Position numbers and translations under genes: made by a program. This document shows, piece by piece, positions 23,231-30,480 of a stretch of DNA of 49,867 nt. The stretch lies in assembly GCA_022791315.1 (NCBI GenBank), contig JAAVYW010000062.1, forward strand, positions 1 through 49,867, written 5' to 3'. The stretch comes from Oscillospiraceae bacterium (GTDB lineage Bacteria > Bacillota > Clostridia > Oscillospirales > Ruminococcaceae). The notes under the pieces were generated by a model. That model ran no database searches, was not told the DNA's origin, and saw nothing but the letters and a program-made list of their open reading frames with translations. The number at the start of each line of letters is the position of its first letter. Position 1 is the stretch's first letter.

Positions 23231-23977
23231 CTATTCCGTCTCCAGCCCGGCGAGGAATTCCAGCACAACAGCGTTTACCTCCCGCCCCTGCTCCATCACA
23301 AAGTGGGGCCGGTGGCCGCCACCCTTCACCTCAAAGGTTTGGGCCTGGGGCACCTTTTCCTTGAGTTCGGCGCAGGTACCATAGGGGTCGTGTTCCCCGC
23401 TGATGAACAAAGCCGGGCAGGCAATGGTTCTCCACTCCGCTTCCGTAAGGCTGGGGTGCTCCTTCCAGTCGGCCACGCTCTGTTCCAGATAGGTTTTCCA
23501 GTCGCCCCGGTGGGCGTCGGCGTGGCGGCATTTCACCTCTTCCATGGTCTTCGTGTCGTTTTCCCGCAGCAGGGCCTCAGGCAAAAAGCTGTCGGCCCCT
23601 TCGGGCCGGGGATACGCTCCCCCGCCCACAGTAATCAGGCTGCGCACCTTTTCCGGGTGGCCGGCCGCCAGATAGAGCCCCACCGCCGCCCCCAGGCTGT
23701 AGCCAAAGAGATGGGCGCTGGGGATTCCCAAGGTATCTAAAAAATCCGCCATGTCCTGGGCAATGCGTCTGGAATCCCAGGTCAGGTCGTCACACTGGGT
23801 ACGCCCGTGCCCCCGGAAATCGGGAAACAGGCAGCGGTACTTCCCCTGAAACGGCTGAATCTGCGCTGAAAAGGCCAGCAGCCCCCGGCTGAACCCGCTG
23901 TGGAGGAACAGGACGGGCTCTCCCATCCCAAACTCCTCATAGTATAACTTCAAATCACGAAACTGCGCATATGGCAT
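23231..23977 (-). CDS. Alpha/beta hydrolase, copy 1
   Basis: The 248-residue hydrolase starts MPYAQFRDLKLYYEEFGMGE. It has the oxyanion-region HSGFSRG, a nucleophile elbow GYSLG, an acid in SGEHDPYG and a His in GGGHRPHF. It belongs to the large esterase/peptidase group and the substrate is unknown. The ATG follows AGGAGGG. It is nearly identical to the gene at 25951-26697, including flanking ribosome site and terminator, so the two are recent duplicates that bracket the sigma factor-DUF2461 pair. Confidence 0.9.
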   Translation of the reverse strand: MPYAQFRDLKLYYEEFGMGEPVLFLHSGFSRGLLAFSAQIQPFQGKYRCLFPDFRGHGRTQCDDLTWDSRRIAQDMADFLDTLGIPSAHLFGYSLGAAVGLYLAAGHPEKVRSLITVGGGAYPRPEGADSFLPEALLRENDTKTMEEVKCRHADAHRGDWKTYLEQSVADWKEHPSLTEAEWRTIACPALFISGEHDPYGTCAELKEKVPQAQTFEVKGGGHRPHFVMEQGREVNAVVLEFLAGLETE

Positions 23978-24113
23978 GTGCTTTCCCTCCTATGAACTGA
24001 TACACTCCTGCAAAGGATAAGCACGCCCGCACCACAATAGGATAGAAAAAAATAGAACCATATGCTAAAATAACATAAAAAAGGCGGTATCACAAAAATA
24101 AATAGAAATTTCC

Positions 24114-24140
24114 TGTCACAAAGGCGCAGGGGCATTGTCT
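24114..24140 (+). promoter_or_regulatory. ECF-type promoter candidate for the sigma factor gene
   Basis: TGTCACA (24114-24120), then 16 bases and GTCT (24137-24140), resembles the TGTCACA/CGTC pattern of some ECF sigma groups (for example ECF41). It lies just before the sigma gene ribosome site and suggests self-activation. The match is read by eye. Confidence 0.45.
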
Positions 24141-24163
24141 AATTAAGCAGGAGGTAAAAATCT

Positions 24164-25015
24164 ATGGACAAAAAAATGAGTGAAGAATTGCAGGCTTTGG
24201 TTGATAAGGCCACGGCAGGGGACAAAAACGCCCTTGAAACGCTTGTCGCAGGGGTACAGGATATTGTTTTCAATCTATCCCTACGGATGCTTGGCACGTT
24301 TGCAGATGCAGAGGACGCAACGCAGGATATCCTGCTGAAAATGATTACGCATCTCTCCTCTTTCCGAGGGGACAGCTCATTCACCACATGGGTGTTCCGT
24401 ATTGCGGCTAACCATCTGAAAAACTATAAAAAGCATCTGTTCGCCCACTATCCGTTGAGTTTTGAATATTATGGAAACGATATAAAAAACGGAAAAATAG
24501 AGGACGTGCCAGATTTAACGCAGAATGTGGGAAAAGATATCTTAGCGGAAGAGCTGAAAATGTCCTGTACCAACGTCATGCTCCAATGCCTGGATATGGA
24601 GAGCAGATGTATCTTCATATTGGGCACCATGTTTAAAATTGACAGCCGGATTGCAGGGGATATCCTGGAAATGACCCCGGAAGCATACCGGCAGCGGCTT
24701 TCCCGCATACGCAAAAAAATGGCGGATTTTTTAGGGGAATACTGCGGCGAATATGGCAACGGCAGATGCAAATGCAAAGAAAGAGTAAATTATGCCATAC
24801 AAAACCACAGGATAAACCCCCTGCAGCTGGACTATCTGGCAGCCACGGAAATCCCCCTCCAAACCATGATAGATGTGAAAAATGCCATGGAAGCTATTGA
24901 CGATTTAGCGCAGGATTTTTCGTTTTGCAAACCCTACCAATCTCCCGAACGCACCAGGCATCTGATACAGGAGTTTTTAGGTTCCACACAGCTTTCCATT
25001 ATCCAAAAATCGTAA
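24164..25015 (+). CDS. ECF-like RNA polymerase sigma factor with Cys-containing C-terminal extension
   Basis: This 283-residue protein has a region 2 domain (about 25-95), with EDATQDILLKMITHLSSF and TTWVFRIAANHLKNY, and a region 4 domain (about 135-190), with RIAGDILEMTPEAYRQRLSR. About 95 residues follow, including CGEYGNGRCKC, a possible metal site, and further helices. ECF factors normally end after region 4, so the tail is probably a fused regulatory domain. The start follows AGGAGG. The downstream DUF2461 gene is 12 bases away, so they form an operon. Codons are richer in A and T than those of the neighbours, suggesting transfer. No anti-sigma factor is seen. Confidence 0.85.
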   Translation: MDKKMSEELQALVDKATAGDKNALETLVAGVQDIVFNLSLRMLGTFADAEDATQDILLKMITHLSSFRGDSSFTTWVFRIAANHLKNYKKHLFAHYPLSFEYYGNDIKNGKIEDVPDLTQNVGKDILAEELKMSCTNVMLQCLDMESRCIFILGTMFKIDSRIAGDILEMTPEAYRQRLSRIRKKMADFLGEYCGEYGNGRCKCKERVNYAIQNHRINPLQLDYLAATEIPLQTMIDVKNAMEAIDDLAQDFSFCKPYQSPERTRHLIQEFLGSTQLSIIQKS

Positions 25016-25027
25016 AGGAGATGCCAG

Positions 25028-25714
25028 ATGATGAATACACAGCTCGTCATTGACTACCTATCGGCATTGAGCAGGAATAACAACCGCGAATGGTATCATG
25101 CAAACAAGGAAGAGTATAAAAGGGCAGCTGCTGAATTTGAAACGCTATTGCAGGCACTGATACTGGAAATCGGCAAGTTTGACAGCAGTGTTTTGTGCAA
25201 CAACCCAAAAGACCTTACGTTTAAAATGGTGAGGGATACCCGCTTTAGCCATGACAAATCCCCCTATAACCCCGCATTCCGTGCCCATATCTCCCAAAAG
25301 GGGAAACTGCCTGTTCCTGTCGGCTATTATCTCATGATAAAGCCGGGGAACCAATCCTTTTTGGGCGGCGGGCTGTTTGCAGATATGTTTAAGGACGCAA
25401 CCGCCATGGTACGGGATTATCTCGCCAAAAATGGCAGCGAATGGGAAACGATTCTCCACCAGCCTGATTTTGAAAAATATTTTACGGTACAGGGCACGGC
25501 TTTAAAGAATGTCCCTGCGGGGTATGAAAAAGGACACCCCCAGGCAGACTACCTAAAATTTAAAAGCTGGTATCTGGAATACCCCCTAAACGATGAAGAA
25601 GTGAAAAACGCAGAGCTGTTTCTTGCAAAAGCAGTAGAACTTTTCCAAATCATGAAGCCCTTTAACGACTATTTGAACAAGGCCCTTGCAGACTTCCAAA
25701 TGCCCACCAGATAA
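25028..25714 (+). CDS. DUF2461 family protein
   Basis: The 228-residue protein has the DUF2461 (TIGR02453) signature segments NNREWYHANKEEYKRA, LTFKMVRDTRFSHDKSPYNP and FLGGGLFADM. The biochemical function of the family is unknown. It lies 12 bases after the sigma factor gene with its own AAAGGAG site. The pairing suggests it is a target or partner of that sigma factor. Composition is AT-rich like the sigma gene. Confidence 0.88.
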   Translation: MMNTQLVIDYLSALSRNNNREWYHANKEEYKRAAAEFETLLQALILEIGKFDSSVLCNNPKDLTFKMVRDTRFSHDKSPYNPAFRAHISQKGKLPVPVGYYLMIKPGNQSFLGGGLFADMFKDATAMVRDYLAKNGSEWETILHQPDFEKYFTVQGTALKNVPAGYEKGHPQADYLKFKSWYLEYPLNDEEVKNAELFLAKAVELFQIMKPFNDYLNKALADFQMPTR

Positions 25715-25910
25715 AAGAGGGTATCCTTTTCCGGGCATCCACAAGAGCAGAAAATATGGAATTGTTCCCGTATAAAGCAGCTGTCCCAGGCAACCGGCGG
25801 CAAGCCGGAAGCCGTAGACAAAGGGGCAGGGATTGGCAGGCGGGCTGCTGCCCGGGGGGAATCGGCAAATTTAGCATCCCAATCCGGACAGGCCCCAGCA
25901 AGCAGCCAAC
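25715..25910. other. Spacer after the DUF2461 gene
   Basis: No gene or clear signal is seen. The short ORFs here do not resemble proteins. The terminator of hydrolase copy 2 follows at 25911. Confidence 0.4.
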
Positions 25911-25942
25911 AAAGGGCCAGCCGCAAAAGCGGCAGGCCCTTT
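25911..25942 (-). terminator. Terminator of hydrolase copy 2
   Basis: AAAGGGCC-GCCGC pairs with GCGGC-GGCCCTTT around a four-base A-loop, with T's following on the minus strand. Confidence 0.75.
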
Positions 25943-25950
25943 GCGCATAG

Positions 25951-26697
25951 CTATTCCGTCTCCAACCCGGCGAGGAATTCCAAAATCATGGCGTTGAGCT
26001 CCTTGGCCTGCTCCGTCACAAAGTGGGGGCGGTGGCCGCTGCCCTTTACCTCATAGGTCTTGGCCTGGGGGAGTTTGGCTTTCAGCTCGGCGCAGGTGCC
26101 AAAGGAGTCGTGCTCCCCGTTGATGCAAAAAGCCGGGCAGGTGATGGCCCTCCACTCCCCGTCCGTGAGGCTGGGATGGGCTTTCCAGTCCGCCACGGTC
26201 TGTTCCAGGTAGGTCTTCCAATCGCCCCGGTGGGCATCGGCATGGCGGCTGGCAATCTCCTGGATAAAGCGGGCCTTGCCCTCCCGCAGCAGGGCATCCG
26301 GCAGGAAACTGTCGGCCCCCTCGGGCCGGGGATAGGCGCCGCCCCCCACTGTCACCAGGCTGCGCACCTTTTCCGGGTGGCCGGCCGCCAGATAGAACCC
26401 CACCCAGGCACCGCAGCTATAGCCAAAGAGATGGGCGCTGGGGATTCCCAAGGCGTCCAAAAAATCCGCCATGTCCTGGGCAATGCGCCTGGAATCCCAG
26501 GTCAGGTCGTCGCACTGGGTGCGCCCGTGTCCCCGGAAATCGGGAAAAATACAACGGTATTTCCCCTGGAACGGCAAAATCTGGGACGAAAAGGCCAGCA
26601 GCCCCCGGCTAAAATGGCTGTGGAGGAACAGGATGGGCTCCCCCACCCCAAACTCCTCATAGTATAACTTCAAATCTTGAACCTGTGCATATGGCAT
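25951..26697 (-). CDS. Alpha/beta hydrolase, copy 2
   Basis: The 248-residue near-duplicate of the gene at 23231-23977 starts MPYAQVQDLKLYYEEFGVGE. The nucleophile elbow is GYSCG, the acid lies in GEHDSFG and the His in GSGHRPHF, so all catalytic residues are kept. Differences cluster around the elbow (SCGAW versus SLGAA) and the cap region (residues 140-155), which could change substrate choice. It has its own consensus-like promoter and terminator. Confidence 0.9.
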   Translation of the reverse strand: MPYAQVQDLKLYYEEFGVGEPILFLHSHFSRGLLAFSSQILPFQGKYRCIFPDFRGHGRTQCDDLTWDSRRIAQDMADFLDALGIPSAHLFGYSCGAWVGFYLAAGHPEKVRSLVTVGGGAYPRPEGADSFLPDALLREGKARFIQEIASRHADAHRGDWKTYLEQTVADWKAHPSLTDGEWRAITCPAFCINGEHDSFGTCAELKAKLPQAKTYEVKGSGHRPHFVTEQAKELNAMILEFLAGLETE

Positions 26698-26790
26698 GTG
26701 TTTTCCCTCCTATGGATTGTATGTGCCCCGCAAAGGAAAGGGCAGTCTATCAATAGGCGGGTTTTCTTTCCGGGAAGAATCAGTAAATTT

Positions 26791-26819
26791 ATTATGCCAC
26801 ACCGGATATGCCCTGTCAA
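26791..26819 (-). promoter_or_regulatory. Promoter of hydrolase copy 2
   Basis: On the minus strand TTGACA (26814-26819) and CATAAT (26791-26796) are 17 bases apart. Copy 1 has no equally good promoter at the matching position. Confidence 0.7.
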
Positions 26820-26844
26820 GGGCGTAAAATTTGGGCAATTCCAG

Positions 26845-27294
26845 CTATTTCAGCACCACATTCCAGTCCTCTCCCTCCACTACATACTGGAACTCGCTCA
26901 AATTCTCATCCAGCATCACCCGCAGCAGCGCGTCAAAGTCCTCCACCAGGTTCACAGTCCCCAGCGCCTCCCGCTTCACCCAGTGCATCTGCCCCTCCTC
27001 TGAGGAGCGCAGCTCTCCCCGGAACCGGCTGGCGCGGAAGAGGAACACCAGATACCGCCCGCCCTCAATGGGGAACTGCTTCACCCCGCAGAGCCTGGGG
27101 TTTTCCACAGTGAGCCCGGTCTCCTCCTGCATCTCCCGCACCACCGCGTCCACAATGGATTCCCCCGGCTCCACATGCCCGCCGGGCAGGGTGTAACCCT
27201 TCCAGTCCTTCTTCACCCTGTCCTGCAAGAGGTATTCCCCCTCCCGCTCTATCAGGCACAGCACTGTCATCTCTGCCCATTCCCTGCGCTCCAT
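26845..27294 (-). CDS. Nudix hydrolase (MutT-like)
   Basis: The 149-residue protein carries a complete Nudix box, G39-x5-E45-x7-R53-E54-x2-E57-E58-x-G60, which binds Mg2+ and cleaves nucleoside diphosphate-X bonds. The length and the YTLPGGHVEPGES lead-in fit the 8-oxo-dGTP diphosphatase subgroup, but substrate calls in this family are unreliable. The second ATG (27294) is seven bases after AGGGGG, and the first (27300) is too close. It is a single gene upstream of hydrolase copy 2. Confidence 0.85.
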   Translation of the reverse strand: MERREWAEMTVLCLIEREGEYLLQDRVKKDWKGYTLPGGHVEPGESIVDAVVREMQEETGLTVENPRLCGVKQFPIEGGRYLVFLFRASRFRGELRSSEEGQMHWVKREALGTVNLVEDFDALLRVMLDENLSEFQYVVEGEDWNVVLK

Positions 27295-27414
27295 TCCCAT
27301 TCCCCCTGCCTTTTTTCTTCATTTTATCACAAAAGCCCCAAGTCCACAACAAATTCCGCGCCTAAGCCTCTTCGCCGCCCTTATCACTTGACACCGGTTT
27401 CAGCTACACACGAA

Positions 27415-27706
27415 TACCTGAATCCCATTCTGTGGGAGCAAAGAGGGGCTGCGGTGCGGCTTCTCCGGGCCCATGGCCTCCGCCGTTTTTGGGATGTGGA
27501 AAAGGTGGCTGCCCTGGGCTATCTGCCCGGATCCGCCGGGGAACACCGGGCCCACGCCTTGGAGGGGTGCCTGGTCCGCGCCCCTACTGGGAAAGGAGCC
27601 TGGAGGTCGGATTTACCGCCGTCCCCGAGCTAATCACTCGCCTGCTCCCCAGTTCCCCGCAGGGAAAACCCTTGGAAGAAATGCTGGAGCATATCGTTTC
27701 ACTCCC
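27415..27706 (+). pseudogene. Probable frameshifted gene remnant, unrecognised
   Basis: Two adjacent plus-strand frames look protein-like in turn. The first (about 27418-27585) includes NPILWEQRGAAVRLLRAHGL and FWDVEKVAALGYLPGSAGEH. The second (about 27588-27706) includes YWERSLEVGFTAVPELITRL and PLEEMLEHIVSLPKG. No single frame spans both, there is no convincing start, and the second runs into a strong terminator. It looks like the frameshifted 3' part of a lost gene. I do not recognise the family. Confidence 0.4.
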
Positions 27707-27750
27707 AAAAGGGCTGCCAAGCTGTCCCTCACGGCTTGGCAGCCCTTTTT
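27707..27750 (+). terminator. Strong terminator after the remnant gene
   Basis: AAAAGGGCTGCCAAGC (27707-27722) pairs with its complement (27734-27749) and ends in TTTTT. It isolates the FMN riboswitch unit from upstream transcription. Confidence 0.85.
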
Positions 27751-27784
27751 CTCCGAGGGAAGCAGAAAAATTTCCCCCAAGCCC

Positions 27785-27814
27785 TTGACAAAAAACCAGG
27801 GCGGGGCTTATACT
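27785..27814 (+). promoter_or_regulatory. Promoter of the FMN riboswitch-ribU unit
   Basis: TTGACA (27785-27790) and TATACT (27809-27814) are 18 bases apart, just before the riboswitch. Confidence 0.85.
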
Positions 27815-27829
27815 AAACGGGAAGAAAAA

Positions 27830-27970
27830 CTTCAGGGCGAGGTGAAATTCCTCACCGGCGGTGATTCCTGGCCAAAGGCCGGCTGCGTGCCAGGATAAGT
27901 CCGCGAACGCCGAAAGGCGCCGACTTGGTGTGAATCCAAGACCGACGGTAAAGTCCGGATGAGAGAAGAT
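27830..27970 (+). promoter_or_regulatory. FMN riboswitch (RFN element)
   Basis: The conserved blocks appear in order: TTCAGGGCGAGGTGAAATTC, TCACCGGCGGT, AAGTCCGCGAACGCC, TTGGTGTGAATCCAAGACCG and ACGGTAAAGTCCGGATGAGA. This is the six-helix FMN aptamer. It precedes a terminator and ribU, so FMN binding should switch off uptake of riboflavin. Confidence 0.96.
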
Positions 27971-27983
27971 ATGACTAAAACCG

Positions 27984-28017
27984 CCCTGTAGGTATTCCAT
28001 GCCTATGGGGCCTTTTT
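27984..28017 (+). terminator. Riboswitch-controlled terminator
   Basis: CCCTGTAGG (27984-27992) pairs with CCTATGGGG (28002-28010), including two G-U pairs, and TTTTT follows. It lies between the aptamer and the ribU start, where an FMN-stabilised terminator is expected. Confidence 0.7.
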
Positions 28018-28046
28018 AAATCCACTCATATCTCCAAAGGAGCCGT

Positions 28047-28652
28047 ATGAACAGCACATCTACCATGAAAAGATTCAATGTCCGTAAGCTCACCGTCACC
28101 GCCATGCTGTCCGCCGTGGCAACGGTGCTGATGTTTTTCAGCTTCAATGTCCCGCTGATGCCCAGCTTCATCAAGCTGGACCTCTCCGAGCTGCCCGCGC
28201 TGATTGCCTCGTTTTCCATGGGCCCGGTGGCTGGCGCGGTGGTCTGCCTCGTAAAAAACCTGGTAAACCTCTTCTTCTCCACCACCGGCGGCGTGGGGGA
28301 GCTCTCTAATTTCCTGCTGGGCTGCTGCTTTGTAGTGCCCGCAGGCATCGTCTACCAGCGGAAGCAAAACCTGGCCGGTGCTGTTATCGGCTCCATCTCC
28401 GGGTCTGCCGCCATGGCCGTGCTCAGTGTCTTCACCAATTACTTTGTGGTCTATCCCATCTACACCGCCTTCCTCCCCATGGAGACCATTATGGGCATGT
28501 ACCAGGCCATCAACCCCAATGTGGAGACCCTCTGGCAGGCATTGCTGCTGTTTAACATGCCCTTCACCTTCATCAAGGGGCTTTGCAGCGTGGTTATCAC
28601 CCTGCTGATTTACAAGGGCATCGCCCCGGTTTTGCAGGGCCGTCAGCGATAG
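28047..28652 (+). CDS. ribU: Riboflavin ECF transporter substrate-binding subunit RibU
   Basis: The 201-residue membrane protein has five to six helices. It has the RibU segments KLTVTAMLSAVATVLMFF, PSFIKLDLSELPALIASF and GPVAGAVVCLVKNLVNLFF, plus the conserved region IKGLCSVVITLLIYK near the end. It binds riboflavin and works with a shared EcfT-EcfA module encoded elsewhere. The FMN riboswitch upstream confirms the substrate. The ATG follows AAAGGAG. Confidence 0.95.
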   Translation: MNSTSTMKRFNVRKLTVTAMLSAVATVLMFFSFNVPLMPSFIKLDLSELPALIASFSMGPVAGAVVCLVKNLVNLFFSTTGGVGELSNFLLGCCFVVPAGIVYQRKQNLAGAVIGSISGSAAMAVLSVFTNYFVVYPIYTAFLPMETIMGMYQAINPNVETLWQALLLFNMPFTFIKGLCSVVITLLIYKGIAPVLQGRQR

Positions 28653-28779
28653 GTTTGGCTTTTGAGTGGGCCCTTCCCTTCGGGGCAGAGGGCCGGCACA
28701 CCATCTTTTGTGGGAAGGGGGGCCGTTTCATCCCGGCTCTCCTTCCCACAGCCATCATAGAGAGAAAGGGCGGAGCGCC

Positions 28780-29502
28780 ATGGAACCGGTAAAGCGATAC
28801 AAAAAAGAGGGGGGCTATTCCTATACCCTGGGCCCCTTCCCCACCTTTGAGCTGCTGGACACACGGCCGGAGCTGGTACAGGCGGTGTTCTGCCACCCCT
28901 CCTTTACCGATAAGGCCCATTTGCAGGCCCGGTGCGCCGCCCTCTCCCTCCCCTGTGAGGAGAACGCCAAACAGCTGGCACGGCTCAGCGACAAGGAAAA
29001 CTGCTATGTGGCGGCTGTGTTTAGCAAGTACCAGGAGGCGCTGCTGCCGGAAAAAGACCATGTGGTGCTGGTAAACCCCAGCGACATGGGGAACCTCGGC
29101 ACCATCCTGCGTACCCTGGCCGCCTTTGGCCTGGGCGACCTGGCCCTCGTCGAGCCCTGCGCCGACCCCTTCCACCCCAAAGCGGTACGGGCCTCCATGG
29201 GGGCGCTGTTCCGCACGCGGGTGGCCCGCTTCCCCAGCTTTGAGGACTATCGGGCCCAGTATCCCCAGCGGGATTTCTTCCCCTTCCTGTTGGACGGCGC
29301 CCGCTCCCTCACCTTGGCCGACTGCCCCGCCTCCCCCCGCTACTCCCTGATTTTCGGCAACGAATCCAGCGGCCTGCCTCCCGCCTTTTCCCAGGTGGGG
29401 CAGAGCATTTTTATCCCCCAGAGCAACGCGGTGGATTCCCTGAACCTGAGCATTGCCGTGGCCTTGGGCGGCTTCGCCTTTACCCAGCGCAACCCCAGAT
29501 AG
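28780..29502 (+). CDS. TrmH/SpoU family RNA 2'-O-methyltransferase
   Basis: The 240-residue protein has a short N-terminal part and the SPOUT knot domain with the three SpoU motifs: NPSDMGNLGTILRTLAAFG, IFGNESSGLP and PQSNAVDSLNLSIAVAL. It would methylate a ribose in tRNA or rRNA using S-adenosylmethionine. The target cannot be told. ATG 28780, behind GGGCGGAG, is chosen because the protein-like sequence begins there. It follows ribU by 127 bases on the same strand. Confidence 0.9.
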   Translation: MEPVKRYKKEGGYSYTLGPFPTFELLDTRPELVQAVFCHPSFTDKAHLQARCAALSLPCEENAKQLARLSDKENCYVAAVFSKYQEALLPEKDHVVLVNPSDMGNLGTILRTLAAFGLGDLALVEPCADPFHPKAVRASMGALFRTRVARFPSFEDYRAQYPQRDFFPFLLDGARSLTLADCPASPRYSLIFGNESSGLPPAFSQVGQSIFIPQSNAVDSLNLSIAVALGGFAFTQRNPR

Positions 29503-29594
29503 GCCCGACACAACCGGGCAGGCAAAGTCGGGCAAAGCAGGCCGCCCTGCGGTATACTAAAACCACAACAGCGGGCTAGGAGGGAGATGGGACA

Positions 29595-30425
29595 ATGAAG
29601 GGCTGGAACGAAGGGATTGCCAATGCGCTTGCCTACATTGAGGACAACCTGGCGGAGGAACTGGACATCACCCAAATTGCCGAAAAGGCGCATGTGTCCT
29701 GCTTTTATTTCCAAAAGATTTTCCACGTCCTCTGCGGGTTCACTGTGGGGGAATACATCCGGAACCGGCGGCTGACCCTGGCGGCCCAGGAGCTCTGCTC
29801 CAGCAAAATCAAGGTGATTGACGCCGCGCTGAAGTACGGCTACGATTCGCCGGACAGCTTTGCCCGGGCCTTCCTAAAATTCCATGGAATCAGCCCTTCT
29901 GCAGCCAAGGAGCCTGGCGTCCGTCTCAATTCCTTTGCCCCGCTGAAAATTAAACTTACCTTGGAGGGCGGTACAATGTTAGAGTACAAAATCGTTGAAA
30001 AAGCACAGTTCACGGTCATGGGCAGGGCCCGCAGGTTCAACATGGAGACTTCCTACGAGGAAATCCCAAAGTTCTGGCAGGAGCACTTTGCCGACGGCGG
30101 CCAAAAAATCGTCTGCGGCATGTATGGAATCTGTATTGACGTGGACAACGACAGCAAAGAGTTCGACTATCTGATTGCCGACAACTATCTCCCCGGGAAC
30201 GAGGTGCCTCCCGGGTACGAGACCAGGGTGATTCCCGCAGGCACCTGGGCGGTCTTCCCCTGTCCCGGCCCGTTGCCCAAGGCCCTGCAGGAGGTAAACA
30301 CCCGCATCTGGAATGAGTGGATGCCCTCCTGCCAGTCCTATCGCATCGCAGGGAACTACAACATCGAGATGTATTCCCCCGAGCCCGACTACAGCGAAAT
30401 CTGGATTCCCGTAGAAAAAGCCTAA
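29595..30425 (+). CDS. AraC family regulator with GyrI-like effector domain
   Basis: The 276-residue protein has two helix-turn-helix units at the N-terminus (about 5-105, with LDITQIAEKAHVSCFYFQK and KVIDAALKYGYDSPDSFARA). A C-terminal GyrI-like or effector-binding domain (about 125-276) includes EKAQFTVMGRARRFNMETSY and VIPAGTWAVFPCPGPLPKAL. This is the Rob/YdeE-type layout that senses small or amphipathic molecules. A TATACT at 29553 may be its -10. Its targets are unknown. The neighbouring glycosidase is convergent, so co-regulation is uncertain. Confidence 0.9.
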   Translation: MKGWNEGIANALAYIEDNLAEELDITQIAEKAHVSCFYFQKIFHVLCGFTVGEYIRNRRLTLAAQELCSSKIKVIDAALKYGYDSPDSFARAFLKFHGISPSAAKEPGVRLNSFAPLKIKLTLEGGTMLEYKIVEKAQFTVMGRARRFNMETSYEEIPKFWQEHFADGGQKIVCGMYGICIDVDNDSKEFDYLIADNYLPGNEVPPGYETRVIPAGTWAVFPCPGPLPKALQEVNTRIWNEWMPSCQSYRIAGNYNIEMYSPEPDYSEIWIPVEKA

Positions 30426-30430
30426 CTGCA

Positions 30431-30465
30431 AAAAGAGGGAAAGCGTTTAACGCTTTCCCTCTTTT
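30431..30465. terminator. Bidirectional terminator
   Basis: AAAAGAGGGAAAGCG and CGCTTTCCCTCTTTT are perfectly complementary around a five-base loop, between the convergent regulator and glycosidase genes. Confidence 0.88.
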
Positions 30466-30480
30466 CCTTGTCCCATATTC

